Source: Maricaulis sp.
GTDB taxonomy: Bacteria > Pseudomonadota > Alphaproteobacteria > Caulobacterales > Maricaulaceae
Assembly (NCBI RefSeq): GCF_017643475.1
Contig: NZ_JAEPNI010000001.1
Location: 62,001-126,000, forward strand
Direction of reading: 5' to 3'
Length of the DNA: 64,000 nt
The notes under the pieces were generated by a model that worked only from the letters and a program-made list of their open reading frames with translations, was not told the DNA's origin and did not search any database. The position numbers and the translations under genes were made by a program. Below are positions 56,435 through 64,000 of the stretch, piece after piece; the stretch's first letter is position 1; the number at the start of each line of letters is the position of its first letter.

Positions 56435-56990
56435 GACTTCCCCCAACGCAACTCCTGCGCACGCTAACAGTTGGCGCACGTGCTGTCTGTGGTGATTGAC
56501 CCGGGCGCTGTCCCCCCTCGGCCTTGATGGGCCAGTCGGCCCTGGATCTCGCTGCGCTCGTCCGGGGGAGATGGGGTTTCGGCGTGCAAGGCGGGCAATG
56601 ACACGGCGGGGTGACGCAACGGGGGTTGAGCCCCCCTTTTCCCCTTAAGCCTCATGCCGAGATGGGGCCTTGCAGGGTTATTCAGGTCAAGGGTGTAACC
56701 GCGAAGCGGCGCTGTGCGCCCTTGACCTGAATAACCCTGTAAGGCGAACTGCCTGGATGAGATTCAAGCTCCGGACCCTCCCCACCGGGGAGGTGATCCG
56801 GAACGCGGAAATCAGCTCGCTACGCTCGTCCCCTTCGACCTCACCTTCGCCAAGGCTTCGGCGAGCCCACTTCCCCAGAGGGGAAGATAAAATCCCTCCA
56901 GCCCCCCACTGTCAGCAATCTCAGCAGCTTGGCATTCTCCCGGCAGGCGACGCGCGCTAGTGTTTGGCGACTCAAACGAGGGGAAGCGGA
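56435..56990. other. 556-bp gene-free region before polA
   Basis: No convincing coding region. It holds a GGGGG-TTGAG-CCCCC stem ending in TTTT (about 56621-56640), the 26-bp inverted repeat at 56668-56744, an imperfect hairpin 56771-56801 (CCGGA...TCCGG around CTCCCC/GGGGAG), a CTTCCCC-AGA-GGGGAAG hairpin at 56870-56886 and the polA SD (GGGGAAGCGG). The last two resemble short GC-rich repeats common in intergenic DNA of this class. Confidence 0.6.
56668..56744. repeat. 26-bp inverted repeat with 25-bp loop
   Basis: Left arm 56668-56693 starts CCTTGCAGGGTT and ends GTCAAGGG; the right arm 56719-56744 starts CCCTTGACC and ends TGTAAGG. All 26 positions pair, one as G-U. The loop holds a small CCGC-GAA-GCGG stem. 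No T run follows. Confidence 0.85.
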
Positions 56991-59777
56991 ATGGCCATCA
57001 CGAAACCGGTCGACGAGAACAGTCATATCTATCTGATCGACGGGTCAGGCTATATCTTCCGCGCCTATCACGCCCTGCCGCCGCTGACCCGGTCAGACGG
57101 TACGCCGGTGGGGGCTGTGCAGGGCTTTTGCAACATGTTGTGGAAGCTGCTGGAGGACCTCAAGGGTGAGGACCAGCCCTCGCACCTGGCGGTGATCTTT
57201 GATCATTCCGGCAAGTCCTTCCGCAATGACATGTACCCGCAATACAAGGCCCACCGCCCGCCCGCACCGGAGGACCTGGTGCCGCAATTCTCCATCATCC
57301 GCGATGCGACGCGCGCCTTTGGCACGCCCTCGATCGAGAAGGAAGGCTTTGAGGCGGATGACCTGATCGCGACCTATGCCCGCCAGGCCGAGGCCAAGGG
57401 CGCGGACGTCACCATCGTCTCCTCGGACAAGGATCTGATGCAGCTGGTCTCGGACAAGATCACCATGTTCGACGCCATGAAAAACAAGCGCATCCAGGCC
57501 CCGGAAGTGCACGAGAAGTTCGGCGTCGGTCCGGACAAGGTGATCGATATCCAGTCCCTGGCCGGCGACAGTGTCGACAATGTTCCGGGTGTCCCCGGCA
57601 TCGGTGTGAAAACCGCGGCCCTGTTGATCAATGAATATGGCGATCTCGATACGCTGCTCGCGCGGGCCGAGGAGATCAAGCAGAAGGGCCGCCGCGAGAA
57701 ACTGCTCAATCATGCCGATGATGCGCGCATTTCCCGTGACCTGGTGACGCTGAAGGTCGACACGCCCATCGATACGCCGCTGGAAGAGTTCGGCATGTCC
57801 GACCCGGATCCGGAAACCCTGGTCGGCTTTCTCAAGGGCATGGAATTCCGCACATTCACTCGCAAGGTCGAGGAGGCCTTGGGCGGCCCAGTCGCCGACG
57901 AGACGGGTGACGCCACCGCACCAATTGATCGCTCCAAATATGAGTGCGTGACCACGATGGCCGATCTGGAACGCTGGATCGCACGCTGTGAAGAGGTGGG
58001 CATTGTCGCGGTGGATTGTGAGACGGACGCGCTCTCGGCCACCGCCTCCGGCCTGGTCGGTGTCAGCCTGGCCACTGCGCCGGGCGAAGCCTGTTACATC
58101 CCGCTCGCCCACGTCGACCCACAGGGCTCGGGCGACATGTTCGATACCGGTGCGGCGCCGGAACAGATCGACATGCAGGCCGCCCTCGATGTGCTGCGCC
58201 CGATGCTGGAAAACCCGGCCATCCTGAAAGTCGGCCAGAACTTCAAATATGACCTCGCCGTTTTTGGTCGTTATGACATCACCGTCGCGCCCTATGACGA
58301 CACGATGCTGATTTCCTATGTCATGGCGGCGGGGCTGGAAAAACATGGCATGGACGCCATGGCCGAGCGCCATCTGGGCCATACCTGCCTGTCCTTCAAG
58401 GATGTCTGCGGCACCGGCAAATCCCAGATCTCCTTCGACAAGGTCGCCCTCGACAAGGCCACGGAATACGCGGCGGAAGACGCCGATGTGACCCTGCGCC
58501 TGTGGGAGATCCTGAAACCGGCCATGGTCGCCAAGAAAAAGGCCACCGTCTACGAGACGCTGGAACGGCCCATGCCGCAGGTGCTGTCCGACATGGAACG
58601 CGCCGGCATCAAGGTCGATCCGGACCAGCTGCATCGCCTCTCTTCCGACTTCGCCCAGAAGATGATGGCCGCCGAGGCCACCGCCCACGAAGCGGCAGGC
58701 CGCGAATTCAATCTCGGCTCGCCCAAACAGATTGGCGAGATCCTGTTCGGCGAGATGGGCCTGCCGGGGGGCAAGAAAACCAAGACGGGCGCCTGGTCCA
58801 CCGATGCCGCCGTGCTCGACAGCCTGGCCGCCGAAGGACATGCCCTGCCGGTCGCGCTGCTGGAATATCGCCAGTTCCAGAAGCTCAAATCCACCTATGC
58901 CGACGCGCTGATCTCGCACATCAATCCGCTGACCAAGCGGGTGCATGGTTCGTTCTCGCTGGCCTCGACCACGACGGGGCGCCTGTCCTCAACCGATCCG
59001 AACCTGCAGAACATCCCGATCCGCACCGAGGAAGGCCGCAAGATCCGCGAAGTCTTCATCGCCGAGCCGGGCAATGTCCTGGTCGCAGCCGACTATTCCC
59101 AGGTCGAGCTGCGCCTGCTCGCACATATCGCCGGTGTGGGTGCCCTGAAAGACGCCTTCCGGAATGGTGTCGACATCCATGCCATGACGGCGTCGGAAGT
59201 CTTTGACACGCCCATCGAGGGCATGGACCCGATGGTTCGCCGCAAGGCCAAGGCGATCAATTTCGGCGTCATCTATGGTATTTCAGCCTTTGGCCTGGCC
59301 AACCAGATCGATGTCTCGCGTGAGGAAGCCAAGGCCTTCATCGATGCCTATTTCGAGAAATTCCCGGGCATTGCCGATTATATGGAGCGCATGAAAACCG
59401 AGGCCAAGGAGACCGGCTTTGTCGAGACGATCTTTGGTCGTCGCGCCCATTTCCCGTCCATCCGCGACAAGAATCCCAACATGCGCATGTTTGCCGAACG
59501 CCAGGCCATCAACGCTCCGATCCAGGGTTCGGCCGCAGATGTCATCCGCCGCGCCATGATCCGCATGCCCGACGCCATCAACCGGGCCAATCTGGACGCT
59601 CGCATGCTGTTGCAGGTGCATGACGAACTGGTCTTTGAGGTCCCGGAAAACCAGGCCGATGACCTCATCGCCCTGACCAAAAAAGTCATGTCAGAAGCCT
59701 GCCGCCCGGCGCTGCAACTCTCCGTCCCGCTGGAGGTCGACGCCAAGGCCGGCGCGACCTGGGGCGAGGCGCACTAG
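56991..59777 (+). CDS. polA: DNA polymerase I
   Basis: A 928-residue three-domain enzyme. The 5'-3' exonuclease (about 1-300) shows LIDGSGYIFRAYHAL and the helix-hairpin region DNVPGVPGIGVKTAALLINE. The proofreading domain keeps VDCETDAL (exo I), GQNFKYDLAVF (exo II) and YAAEDADVTLRLW (exo III), so 3'-5' activity is expected. The polymerase domain has ADYSQVELRLLAHI (motif A), RRKAKAINFGVIYGIS (motif B) and LQVHDELVFEV (motif C). ATG 56991 follows GGGGAAGCGG. Convergent overlap with the next gene. Confidence 0.97.
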   Translation: MAITKPVDENSHIYLIDGSGYIFRAYHALPPLTRSDGTPVGAVQGFCNMLWKLLEDLKGEDQPSHLAVIFDHSGKSFRNDMYPQYKAHRPPAPEDLVPQFSIIRDATRAFGTPSIEKEGFEADDLIATYARQAEAKGADVTIVSSDKDLMQLVSDKITMFDAMKNKRIQAPEVHEKFGVGPDKVIDIQSLAGDSVDNVPGVPGIGVKTAALLINEYGDLDTLLARAEEIKQKGRREKLLNHADDARISRDLVTLKVDTPIDTPLEEFGMSDPDPETLVGFLKGMEFRTFTRKVEEALGGPVADETGDATAPIDRSKYECVTTMADLERWIARCEEVGIVAVDCETDALSATASGLVGVSLATAPGEACYIPLAHVDPQGSGDMFDTGAAPEQIDMQAALDVLRPMLENPAILKVGQNFKYDLAVFGRYDITVAPYDDTMLISYVMAAGLEKHGMDAMAERHLGHTCLSFKDVCGTGKSQISFDKVALDKATEYAAEDADVTLRLWEILKPAMVAKKKATVYETLERPMPQVLSDMERAGIKVDPDQLHRLSSDFAQKMMAAEATAHEAAGREFNLGSPKQIGEILFGEMGLPGGKKTKTGAWSTDAAVLDSLAAEGHALPVALLEYRQFQKLKSTYADALISHINPLTKRVHGSFSLASTTTGRLSSTDPNLQNIPIRTEEGRKIREVFIAEPGNVLVAADYSQVELRLLAHIAGVGALKDAFRNGVDIHAMTASEVFDTPIEGMDPMVRRKAKAINFGVIYGISAFGLANQIDVSREEAKAFIDAYFEKFPGIADYMERMKTEAKETGFVETIFGRRAHFPSIRDKNPNMRMFAERQAINAPIQGSAADVIRRAMIRMPDAINRANLDARMLLQVHDELVFEVPENQADDLIALTKKVMSEACRPALQLSVPLEVDAKAGATWGEAH

Positions 59778-59787
59778 AGCGCCTCGC
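59764..59787. other. Hairpin spanning the two convergent stop codons (polA and DUF1254)
   Basis: GCGAGGCGC (59764-59772) and GCGCCTCGC (59779-59787) form a perfect 9-bp stem with loop ACTAGA, which contains both stop codons. There is no T run; it could slow transcription from both sides. Confidence 0.6.
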
Positions 59788-60319
59788 AGCCAAACTGCCG
59801 GCGGTGAGCGTCGGCGTCCTCCACAGACACGCCACCCGAAAGCACCCGCCGCAACAGCACAAGTCCGGTCGATGTCGGGGCCAGCACGCTCTCGTCGTAA
59901 TCGGCATAACCCGGGTCGGTATGAGTATGGTCCGGCGCGGGGCCATGCAGCAGGATCTCGGCCGCCGCGCCACCGAAATCACGATTGTTGAAGGCCGCGA
60001 AATTATTCGTCCGGGCGTCAAAGAAGCTGACCGAGACATAGCTCTCGCCTTCCAGCGCCGGCAGGGTGATCGCGACCGCGCCGTTGGAAACATCATACAT
60101 GCAACCGGAATAGATGATGTCCGGGCTGGGCCGGACCACAGTGCGGGCCGTCTCGTCGATGGGCGGGAAATGGCCTGCTTGATTGGCCTCGCCGCCCAGC
60201 GTCTCGAACCGCTCCATCGCCTTGCCCATGATAAAGCCCGGCAAGAGGCCCAGCATTGCCTGGAAACCCAGGACGAGGCCGACGAGACCGGCGCCGACCG
60301 GGATCAGGATCTGTTTCAT
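59774..60319 (-). CDS. DUF1254-family membrane-anchored protein
   Basis: A 181-residue protein from ATG 60319 (GGAGGTGGGGC upstream). An N-terminal helix (ILIPVGAGLVGLVLGFQAML) anchors it; VVRPSPDIIYSGCMYDVSNG and YVSVSFFDARTNNFA are DUF1254 blocks. The paired DUF1214 gene overlaps its start by 4 nt. Function unknown. Confidence 0.85.
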   Translation of the reverse strand: MKQILIPVGAGLVGLVLGFQAMLGLLPGFIMGKAMERFETLGGEANQAGHFPPIDETARTVVRPSPDIIYSGCMYDVSNGAVAITLPALEGESYVSVSFFDARTNNFAAFNNRDFGGAAAEILLHGPAPDHTHTDPGYADYDESVLAPTSTGLVLLRRVLSGGVSVEDADAHRRQFGCEAL

Positions 60320-60894
60320 GCCCCACCTCCGCACGCCAGGCGCTCCACCACCGGAAGGACAGCGGTCGCTGGATCCTCTACGATGGCCTCTCCCGGATTA
60401 TAGAGACGCAGTGTGAGGTTGAAGGCCCCCGCATTTTCCGGGCTCATCCAGTGGCCGATGGCCGGACGCTCCGAGACTGACACCACAAAACCGGTTTCTT
60501 CCGCGCCAATAGCATCGGCGGAAATCGAATAGGCTCCGGGCCCGCCCACCGGCAGGAAATCATCCTCGGCATACAGCGTCAGGCTCCACCAGCGGGCATC
60601 AGGCCGGTCAGTGAAGAGAATTCGATAGTCGCAAGCCTGTTCCAGCGGGCGACCCTCGCTGTCCGCATCGGCCGAGAAGTAGATCGTCTCCGACCGGTTC
60701 AGCGCCAGCAGACCGCGGCGCGCGACAACAGCGCGGACGATATCCGGCGCGTCCGGTGACCCGACATGGATATTGGTCCGCCATGGCCCAACACTGACAC
60801 CGCCAAAATCAGCCGGCCCGAACACCAGGAACACGGCCGCCGCAGCGCCCAGCACCAGACCGCCCAGGCCAGCAAGAAGAGATCGTATAATCAT
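60316..60894 (-). CDS. DUF1214-family membrane-anchored protein
   Basis: A 192-residue protein with an N-terminal anchor (IIRSLLAGLGGLVLGAAAAV) and the DUF1214 core: LNRSETIYFSADADSEG, YRILFTDRPDARWWSLTLY, SENAGAFNLTLRLYNPG-like end. It is translated upstream of the DUF1254 gene with ATGA overlap. The two domains are often fused in one protein elsewhere. No good SD is visible for 60894. Confidence 0.82.
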   Translation of the reverse strand: MIIRSLLAGLGGLVLGAAAAVFLVFGPADFGGVSVGPWRTNIHVGSPDAPDIVRAVVARRGLLALNRSETIYFSADADSEGRPLEQACDYRILFTDRPDARWWSLTLYAEDDFLPVGGPGAYSISADAIGAEETGFVVSVSERPAIGHWMSPENAGAFNLTLRLYNPGEAIVEDPATAVLPVVERLACGGGA

Positions 60895-60950
60895 GCGCGG
60901 AGTGTAGGCGGGTGGCCAGTTAGAAGGAAGTCCGCTTCCGCCTCTCGGCC

Positions 60951-62120
60951 CTAACTGCAAGTCAGGGATTCGCGGCGCTGTGGACGCAAACGCGGGAGCG
61001 GCGAATGGACACCTGGACTGTCCACAAAGCCAGCGCGCGCCTGATCCCACATCGCATCACGCCGGGAGCAGAAGTGTTCGGCACTCGCGATGCCATGAAA
61101 GCTGGCATTTTCACAGACGGAGTGAAGCGTTTCCCAGTCCGTAACGTCGGCAAGCTCTTCACGGTTCAACCAGTCCTGGGTTGGCGCCGCCAATCGGTCA
61201 AACGCCTCACAATCGCCGAGCCGGGCATAAAGCCCCATCGTGACGGGCGGCACCGGTGGCCCCCAGTCCAGCTCGGAGGCAGTAAAACTCCACCACCCAT
61301 TGTCGGCTTGCCATTGTGCGAGAGGTGCCAGAAACATCCCCATCTGCTCCAGATCCGATTGGGCAACCTGCGCACCGTCAGCCATGGCTGCGGCAGCTGC
61401 CAACGTAGAGCGGATCTGCCCCGAACCGTATATCCGCTCGGCCGACACCAGCGCCAGCGCTTGGTCCGGATAGCGGTGTTTGAGCAGGGTATGAACGTTG
61501 AGCCAGCGAACGGCATAATCTCCACCGCTGCTCCAATAGGCGTCGGAATGCCACTCCGGAAACCGCTCGGCCACATAGGGCTCACCCTCATAGGCATCAA
61601 ATCCGAGCGTTGCTTGCCATTCAACGATGCGCCCCCGGTTCGACGCCATCATCGCCTCTGCAGCGGACAATTCGGCTATCGCTATCTCCGAGCCATGCAG
61701 GATAAGCCGAGCTTCAAAGGCGAGCCTCAAGTCATCCGCAAGCCGATCCTCAAAGACGATGAGAATCTGATCCGCGAGCGCTTCCGCCGCGGCAAATTCC
61801 TGTAGTGCGCGTTCGTATTCCCCTAGTACCATAGACGCCCGGGCGGACATGCTGTGCAGGTTCCATTCAATCAATGGGTCGGAGGCTCCGATAATCTGGA
61901 GCATTTCCCAGATCCGCCGGTGACGCCGCGCGCGCTCCTCCGCGCCGAGGCTTTCATAAGCCCCCACACCCAGTCCGCCCTCGCGCTGCCCATACCATTG
62001 AAGGACATGCCAGACCGCCGCATGCCGGGGCAGCCAGCGCACGTCCCCAAATCCCAACGGCCGCGCAAAAGCGTCCATCAATCCGATGGTCAGCAGAAGG
62101 AGAACAAGAAATCGACGCAT
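60951..62120 (-). CDS. Exported helical-repeat protein
   Basis: A 389-residue protein: signal peptide MRRFLVLLLLTIGLMDAFA, then an all-helical body with TPR-like turns (MVLGEYERALQEFAAAEALA, RYPDQALALVSAERIYGSG). The C-terminus contains Cys-rich and Trp-rich segments. SD GGGGG. Function unknown; similar in plan to 55199-56434. Confidence 0.65.
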   Translation of the reverse strand: MRRFLVLLLLTIGLMDAFARPLGFGDVRWLPRHAAVWHVLQWYGQREGGLGVGAYESLGAEERARRHRRIWEMLQIIGASDPLIEWNLHSMSARASMVLGEYERALQEFAAAEALADQILIVFEDRLADDLRLAFEARLILHGSEIAIAELSAAEAMMASNRGRIVEWQATLGFDAYEGEPYVAERFPEWHSDAYWSSGGDYAVRWLNVHTLLKHRYPDQALALVSAERIYGSGQIRSTLAAAAAMADGAQVAQSDLEQMGMFLAPLAQWQADNGWWSFTASELDWGPPVPPVTMGLYARLGDCEAFDRLAAPTQDWLNREELADVTDWETLHSVCENASFHGIASAEHFCSRRDAMWDQARAGFVDSPGVHSPLPRLRPQRRESLTCS

Positions 62121-62214
62121 GCCAGCACCCCCAGTCAGGGCGATGCTGACACGTGCTATCCGGGGCCGCTAGCGGGACGGCGGGTTCGGCTGTCCACCAT
62201 CCGGTCGTACCTAC

Positions 62215-63111
62215 CTAGCCCTCCGAGCTGATGATCAGCTGGCTGTTGGCGCGATCGAAGATGATGCGGCGGTCTTCGAACATGGGCAGGCCCATGAACA
62301 TCGCCGGGGTGTCGCCATGACCGAGCATTCGGAAGACCGCGCTGTCCATATAGGTAACATGAACATCGTCGAGCCTCAGATTTCCCATGCCCAGATCGAT
62401 ATCGCTGATAATCGGCGCGCGAACTTGTTCACCCGAAAAACCACGCAGGCGGCGGGTCTCGTCGAACTCATCGTCCTCGCTATAGCCAAGCGCCTCGAAG
62501 CTCGGGGCATTGATCACATGGTGAGCGGCGCCCAGATCTAGAATGGCGTGCGCTTCAACCCCGCTGATGCTCACCGGAAAGGTCGCAAATCCGACTTCGT
62601 TGAGCTCGTAGTCAGCGCGGCTCCAACCCGTCGTAACAGCCGAGAAATCCGCGTCTGCGTCGTAGAGGACAAAGCGGTTGTCGGCGAAATCGAACTCTAC
62701 GCCATAGGCGTTGAGCAGGTCCGCACCGAGCATGCCATAGGTCCGGAAACGCGCCAGGCCACGGGAAAGACCGGCCGGCCCCTCAACGACACGCACATCG
62801 CTGACACTGGCCTCGTCGACGCGCAATTCCTCGAGATTGTAGAAATAGCTCTCCTGCGGACCGGAAGCGCCCTGCACCGTCACACTGTCCGACGGCTCAA
62901 GGTCCAGCTCTTCGATCAGGCTGTCGAACACAACACTGGTCTGCGCGCCGGTGTCCACGACAAAGGCGTAAGGCCCCTGCCCATTGACCTCGACATCGAT
63001 AATGATGTGGCCGCTGCGACCGAACCGGATGTCTTCTTCAGCCAGAACCAGCGGCTCGCTCGCCAGAACGGACGTGGCGCTCAACACCGCCGCAATGCCC
63101 AACCCAAACAT
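62215..63111 (-). CDS. Exported retropepsin-like aspartic protease
   Basis: A 298-residue protein: signal peptide MFGLGIAAVLSATSVLA, then a double retropepsin-like fold. The first half has FVVDTGAQTSVV (catalytic Asp-Thr-Gly-Ala) and YGMLGADLL; the second half has AILDLGAAHHVI, with DLG in the place of DTG. GGAGG sits 6 nt before ATG 63111. Expected to be a periplasmic protease; both Asp residues are present, although the second motif has changed. Confidence 0.82.
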   Translation of the reverse strand: MFGLGIAAVLSATSVLASEPLVLAEEDIRFGRSGHIIIDVEVNGQGPYAFVVDTGAQTSVVFDSLIEELDLEPSDSVTVQGASGPQESYFYNLEELRVDEASVSDVRVVEGPAGLSRGLARFRTYGMLGADLLNAYGVEFDFADNRFVLYDADADFSAVTTGWSRADYELNEVGFATFPVSISGVEAHAILDLGAAHHVINAPSFEALGYSEDDEFDETRRLRGFSGEQVRAPIISDIDLGMGNLRLDDVHVTYMDSAVFRMLGHGDTPAMFMGLPMFEDRRIIFDRANSQLIISSEG

Positions 63112-63218
63112 TCTAAACCTCCATAATGGTCACGACATCTATCGCATGCACGGGCGGCCAGTGCATCTGAAGGTGCAGTCATGTCGAGGTCAGGCTGGGT
63201 TAATCCAACAGACAGAAA

Positions 63219-63244
63219 ACCCGGCCACCATCAGGCAGCCGGGT
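63219..63244 (-). terminator. Rho-independent terminator of gyrB
   Basis: On the reverse strand, ACCCGGC and GCCGGGT form a 7-bp stem with a 12-nt loop, followed by TTTTCTGTCT. It lies 29 bp after the gyrB stop. Confidence 0.75.
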
Positions 63245-63272
63245 CTCGAAAATCCTGTCATGCAAGGCGGGT

Positions 63273-64000
63273 CTAGGCGTCCACCTCGGCATCGAGGGCG
63301 TTTTCGGTGATGAAGTCGCGGCGCGGTTCCACCACATCGCCCATCAGTTTGGAGAACAGCTCGTCAGCCGTATCGGCATGGGTCACGGAGACCTGCAGCA
63401 GGGAACGCGCATCTGCGTCCAGCGTGGTCTCGCGCAGCTGATCCGGGTTCATCTCGCCCAGACCCTTGTAGCGCTGGATCTTCATACCCTTGGCACCGGC
63501 GGTGACCACGGCATCGATCAGCTGGGTCGGGCTGGTGATGTCCACCGAGCCGGATTTCGGCTGATAAAGCGCGCGGCCTTCATAATCCGAGGCAATAGCC
63601 AGGCCACGCTCGCTGAGGCGGCGTGCATCCGGTGTCTCTCGCAAGTGGGCGTCCAGCACGACTGTCTCGGTAACACCGCGCACATCGCGCGAGAAGACCA
63701 GCGCATGTTCGTCATTGAGATGACCGGACCAGGTGTCCTCGCCTTCATCCGCATAGCGGTTGAGGCGAACAACCGTATCTTCGACAGACGCTGAGCTCGG
63801 CTCATCAACCAGGGCGCCAGCCAGAGCCGCCGCTTCCAGCGCAAATGCCGGAGCACGGGCCTTCAGACGCTCGGTCGACAGCTTGACCAGGCGCGCCGCT
63901 TCCACGCGTTCGGCCAGGTCTGCCCCCATAATGACTTCACCATTTGCCAGGGTCAGACGTGCATCATTGACGCCTTCCTCGACCAGATAGGCATCCATTT
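63273..64000 (-). CDS. gyrB: DNA gyrase subunit B, C-terminal part (runs off the right edge)
   Basis: About 242 C-terminal residues of a type II topoisomerase B subunit. [40 protein letters not shown] and [19 protein letters not shown] are the conserved GyrB ending. An insertion-like stretch precedes the QRYKGLGEM block, as in long alphaproteobacterial GyrB. ParE is unlikely because of the VEPRRDFI ending. The N-terminal ATPase lies outside the window. Confidence 0.95.
   Translation of the reverse strand, partial: MDAYLVEEGVNDARLTLANGEVIMGADLAERVEAARLVKLSTERLKARAPAFALEAAALAGALVDEPSSASVEDTVVRLNRYADEGEDTWSGHLNDEHALVFSRDVRGVTETVVLDAHLRETPDARRLSERGLAIASDYEGRALYQPKSGSVDITSPTQLIDAVVTAGAKGMKIQRYKGLGEMNPDQLRETTLDADARSLLQVSVTHADTADELFSKLMGDVVEPRRDFITENALDAEVDA

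Noticed and set aside
57093-58946. 617-residue reverse ORF over polA
   Set aside because: Antisense to conserved polA domains.

Overview
The window reads as a piece of a GC-rich alphaproteobacterial chromosome. The TCA-cycle gene layout, the DUF484-xerC pair, the many small envelope proteins and a bufferin operon like that of Caulobacter suggest the Maricaulis/Caulobacter side of the class, with Maricaulis the best guess. This placement is an inference from gene content; no rRNA is present to confirm it. I saw no tRNA, CRISPR array, transposase or prophage.

The backbone is central metabolism. Succinate dehydrogenase sdhCDAB (1371-4735) has its own promoter and terminator. Malate dehydrogenase (21576-22538) stands alone with a strong terminator. 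sucCD (36078-38185) and sucA-sucB (39157-43671) are followed, after five small membrane genes, by lpd (46297-47703). Together they supply succinyl-CoA synthetase, the full 2-oxoglutarate dehydrogenase complex, succinate dehydrogenase and malate dehydrogenase.

Accessory modules sit between these blocks. They include tandem SDRs (left edge to 1128); arsR-arsC-aqpS for arsenate (6427-7920); a large secreted trypsin-like autotransporter probably started at TTG (8776-12222); mmsA; three SpoIIAA-like proteins (14079-15383) with a fourth at 22821; an Fe-alcohol dehydrogenase with a thioesterase; zapE; an O-methyltransferase; a LytTR regulator; and a run of exported proteins with a carotenoid-oxygenase-family enzyme (26222-31321). 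The bufferin operon (31468-34470) comes next: a Cys-containing precursor, its MNIO-type modifying enzyme, the DUF2063 partner and two DoxX proteins, presumably for copper or other metal defence.

The right part holds DNA-maintenance genes: xerC with its DUF484 partner, priA, polA and the 3' end of gyrB. They are interleaved with terC, a HTH regulator and membrane-protein pair with a visible operator, and several envelope proteins.

The most unusual points are: five tandem homologous membrane proteins between sucB and lpd, one cut by an in-frame amber codon; a PriA that kept one zinc site but lost most ligands of the other; a 19-bp tandem duplication of a ribosome-binding site and start codon; a 26-bp-stem inverted repeat before polA; possible SD-masking structures between zapE and the O-methyltransferase; and a SucB with two lipoyl domains.
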